The position numbers and the translations under genes are program-made. From the NCBI RefSeq assembly GCF_003003175.1, contig NZ_PVTY01000010.1, positions 1 to 64,000 of the forward strand: DNA of 64,000 nucleotides. Direction: 5' to 3'. This DNA is from Nesterenkonia sandarakina (GTDB lineage Bacteria > Actinomycetota > Actinomycetes > Actinomycetales > Micrococcaceae). Shown one piece after another: positions 61,841-64,000 of the stretch (within the stretch, counting starts at the first letter, position 1; each line of letters starts with the position of its first letter). Below the pieces are notes generated by a model. The model had not been told where the DNA came from, did no database searches, and saw only the letters and a program-made list of their open reading frames with translations.

Positions 61841-63777
61841 GCCGCGACCCAGTGCTCGCCGTCGCGGTGCACCAGGCCCATCCGTTCGAACTCCTGCAGC
61901 CAGCCCTCCATGGGCCAGTGCCCCCACCGGTCCGCGAAGATCCGGCCGTTGCGCAGAATGTCCGTGAGGTGCTCCACCGGGGGCCGCGAGACCGGATGGT
62001 GCTGGTGGTAGGCGCGGGCTCCTCCCACCCAGGTCAGCTCGACTCCGCGGGCCCTGGCCCGCCAGGAGAAGTCGGTGTCCTCGGCGCCGTAGCCGGTGTA
62101 GGCCTCGTCGAATCCACCGATCTTCTCCCAGACCTCGCGGCGCACCGCAAAGGACAGCGACCAGAACAGCGCGTGCTCGCCGTGGGTCAGGATCTCCCCG
62201 GCTGCCGGGGCCGGACGTGCCGGATGCGGCGCGGCCCAGGCGGCCAGCTGAACGGCGGTGGCACTGTCCAGCGCCTCGCCGGGGAGCTCGGGCAGGTACG
62301 CGACCGGTCCGCAGAGCAGGTCCTCCGGTCGCAGCCGAGACGCTTCGATATAGGCGCTGATCAAGCCGGGGTCCGGGATGCAGTCCACATCGAGGAAGAT
62401 CAGCAGGTCATCTGGTCCGGGCAGCTGTTCCAGGGCGCGCTGCGCCCCGAGGTTCCGGGCCGCGGCCAACGGCAGCCGGCCCGCGCTGCGCGGGATCTCC
62501 ACCACCTGGGTGGGCAGGTCACCGGCGTCCCTGGTCGCTCCGGTGCTGACCGCCGGCTGCGTTCCTGGCTGCTCCGTCGCCAGCCGGGCACTGATCTCGG
62601 GGTCCTCCATGGCTGCCACCACATGCGTCACCGGGGCCGAGGTGCTGAGCGCCAGTCCGGCACGCTGACGGCGCAGGTGGGTCGCCCGACCGTGGACCGC
62701 GGTGACGACGACGGCGCGCGGCGGGTTCTCGGCGGGTGCCGCGGGCGCGGGCAGCATCGAGTGCAGCAGCTCCGCGAACCGTTCTGCTGCTCCGCCGTCG
62801 GACCAGCTGGCCCAGTCCTGGCCCTCGAGGTTCAGCGCCTGCGTCACGGCACGGTCCCAGCCGGCGTCGTCCTCGGGTGCGGGCGCTCGCAGCGCCGGCC
62901 AGGGGCCGCGCTCGAGGGCGTCGAGCATATGGGCCTGTTCCTGGTGCGGACGGTCCAGAGCGGTGACCAGCGCAGGGGTACGGCTGGCGGCGATCTCGGC
63001 GATGGAGTTCTGCCCGGCCGCGGTGAGCACCAGGTCGGCGCGCAGCAGCAGCGGCCACGGGTCGGCCTCCCAGGAGCCCTCCCCGCCCAAGACGCTGATC
63101 CTCGCCTGCGGCAGGGTTCGGCGCAGCTGGGCGATCGCCGCGGCGGTCACGGCACCGCCGCCGCCTCCGCTGAGCACCAGGACCTCGAGCTGCTGGTTGC
63201 CCGGCCCGGTCTGATGCGCGGCGGCACGTTCCGCTGAGTCGGCCCGGTTCTTCGGGGTGAAGCGGGAGAGTCCGCCCAGGGCGTGGACCTCTGCGGCGCC
63301 GGCGAGGATCCTGGTGGCCTCGGCGGGCCACATGCCCACCACCGCGGAGGAGATCTCGTAGCCCAGCCGATGCGCCGGATCGGTGCGGTCACCGGGCAGC
63401 GCCACGGTGACCACGGGGATCCCATGGAGCCGGGCGAGCAGCGCGATCTCCACCGAGACGTCGGCGACCAGCAGCTGCGGCGCGGCGTGATCGATCCAGG
63501 CCGAGAGCTGCGCGCTGCGCCGACGCAGTCCCGGGTGGCGCAGCGGAGCCCAGTGCAGGGCTCCGGACGCGGTGGGTTCGCGGAACTCGCCGTCGTCCGG
63601 CCCAGCCGTGTCATCGCGGTCCAGCTGGACCCAGTCGGCGCCGACCGGCCAGTCGGGCGGTTCCGGGAGCGAGGAGATCCCGGTGATCTGCAGGCCTCGG
63701 GCCGCCGCGGCCTGGGCTACCGCGGTGGCGCGGTGCAGATGGCCGCGACCCTGATGGTGGATGTACCAGCCGATCAT
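61837..63777 (-). CDS. Two-domain glycosyltransferase (GT28/MurG-like + GT2)
   Basis: A 646-residue fusion. Residues 1-360 look like a MurG/GT28-type transferase (YIHHQGRGHLHRATAVAQAA at the start, VLVLSGGGGG, LTAAGQNSIAEIAASRTPAL). Residues about 365-646 are a GT2-type transferase (RAVVVTAVHGRATHL, LIFLDVDCIPDP with the DxD-like metal site, GGFDEAYTGYGAEDTDFSWRA). The joint activity suggests two successive sugar transfers. Coupled by overlap on both sides. Confidence 0.83.
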   Translation of the reverse strand: MIGWYIHHQGRGHLHRATAVAQAAAARGLQITGISSLPEPPDWPVGADWVQLDRDDTAGPDDGEFREPTASGALHWAPLRHPGLRRRSAQLSAWIDHAAPQLLVADVSVEIALLARLHGIPVVTVALPGDRTDPAHRLGYEISSAVVGMWPAEATRILAGAAEVHALGGLSRFTPKNRADSAERAAAHQTGPGNQQLEVLVLSGGGGGAVTAAAIAQLRRTLPQARISVLGGEGSWEADPWPLLLRADLVLTAAGQNSIAEIAASRTPALVTALDRPHQEQAHMLDALERGPWPALRAPAPEDDAGWDRAVTQALNLEGQDWASWSDGGAAERFAELLHSMLPAPAAPAENPPRAVVVTAVHGRATHLRRQRAGLALSTSAPVTHVVAAMEDPEISARLATEQPGTQPAVSTGATRDAGDLPTQVVEIPRSAGRLPLAAARNLGAQRALEQLPGPDDLLIFLDVDCIPDPGLISAYIEASRLRPEDLLCGPVAYLPELPGEALDSATAVQLAAWAAPHPARPAPAAGEILTHGEHALFWSLSFAVRREVWEKIGGFDEAYTGYGAEDTDFSWRARARGVELTWVGGARAYHQHHPVSRPPVEHLTDILRNGRIFADRWGHWPMEGWLQEFERMGLVHRDGEHWVAA

Positions 63778-64000
63778 CAGGCTGAGGCGCTCGGCTGGGA
63801 GGTGGGTTGCATGGCCATCCGGGCGTAGAGCTGCTCGTACTCATCGACCATCCGCTCCAGCGAGAGCGATCCTTCGGCGCGCTGGCGGACGGCGCCGCGA
63901 TCACAGTCTGCGGCGCGGGTGATCGCCTCCGCCAAGGCGGCCACGGAGCCGTCTGCGGCGAGGGCGCCGGAGGAGTCTGTGACGATCTCCACCAGCCCGC
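63777..64000 (-). CDS. Glycosyltransferase, C-terminal part (runs off window)
   Basis: About 74 C-terminal residues of a GT4-type protein: GLVEIVTDSSG followed by GSVAALAEAITRAADC and SLERMVDEYEQLYARM are the usual end of GT-B glycosyltransferases. The frame is open to the right edge of the window, so the 5' part lies beyond it. Its stop overlaps the next start (TGATG). Confidence 0.75.
   Translation of the reverse strand, partial: GLVEIVTDSSGALAADGSVAALAEAITRAADCDRGAVRQRAEGSLSLERMVDEYEQLYARMAMQPTSQPSASA

Noticed and set aside
1-64000. CRISPR array, prophage genes, replication origin or rRNA operon
   Set aside because: I saw no regularly spaced repeats, no phage structural or integrase genes, and no rRNA sequence in the window.

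Overview
The window is one contiguous piece of a high-GC Gram-positive chromosome, most likely an actinomycete of the order Micrococcales. The evidence is the codon use, the frequent GTG/TTG starts and ATGA/TGATG couplings, a SAM-IV riboswitch (a class known from actinobacteria) ahead of metY, an AMIN-like lipoprotein, and a TetR-controlled paa system. The genus cannot be fixed from the sequence alone. I did not run searches; functions come from reading motifs and gene order.

Layout: (1) 1-2.6 kb: the right end of an ISL3-type insertion sequence that has cut the 3' end of a hypothetical membrane gene, then a small lipoprotein gene convergent with a frameshifted quinone oxidoreductase. (2) 2.7-7.4 kb: minus-strand paaABCDE plus a PaaG-like isomerase (phenylacetyl-CoA epoxidation). 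11.7-14.2 kb: the second paa operon, paaI-paaK-paaR. Both operons carry related ACCGAC-type palindromes, presumably PaaR operators. Between them lie an MFS exporter with its MerR regulator and 19-bp-spacer promoter, a DUF3253 protein and a flotillin. (3) 14.3-20.1 kb: an epimerase-like protein, a frameshifted AMIN-like lipoprotein, tRNA-Ser(GCT), a large FAD/NAD(P)-binding protein and a GlcD-type FAD oxidase. (4) 20.2-23.2 kb: a palindromic repeat, the SAM-IV riboswitch, then metY-metX.

(5) 23.2-51.3 kb is a large purine-catabolism island. It holds an FmdA-type and a GatA-type amidase, uraD, pucG, allC, an RpiR regulator, uraH, uricase, an NCS2 permease, allantoinase, an orphan IclR HTH protein, a MocA-like cytidylyltransferase, an LLM monooxygenase, a single-chain xanthine dehydrogenase with its XdhC chaperone, 8-oxoguanine deaminase and other deaminases. 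Together they can convert adenine, xanthine or 8-oxoguanine through urate, allantoin and allantoate to ureidoglycine and oxalurate. A 14-bp palindrome, GAAAC-N4-GTTTC, sits in front of six transcription units of this island and defines a probable local regulon.

(6) 43.3-58.4 kb is visibly less GC-rich and looks like a later insertion into the same regulon. It holds an ABC importer with two paralogous NMT1/SsuA-like binding proteins, divergent deaminases, and a tightly coupled operon: aldehyde dehydrogenase, LLM flavin monooxygenase, two-subunit sulfopyruvate-decarboxylase-like TPP enzyme, GMC dehydrogenase and flavin reductase. I know no described pathway with this gene set; it is the best candidate here for an undescribed system. 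(7) 59-64 kb: an SGNH hydrolase, a serine esterase and a run of glycosyltransferases, one of them a two-domain fusion, leaving the window.
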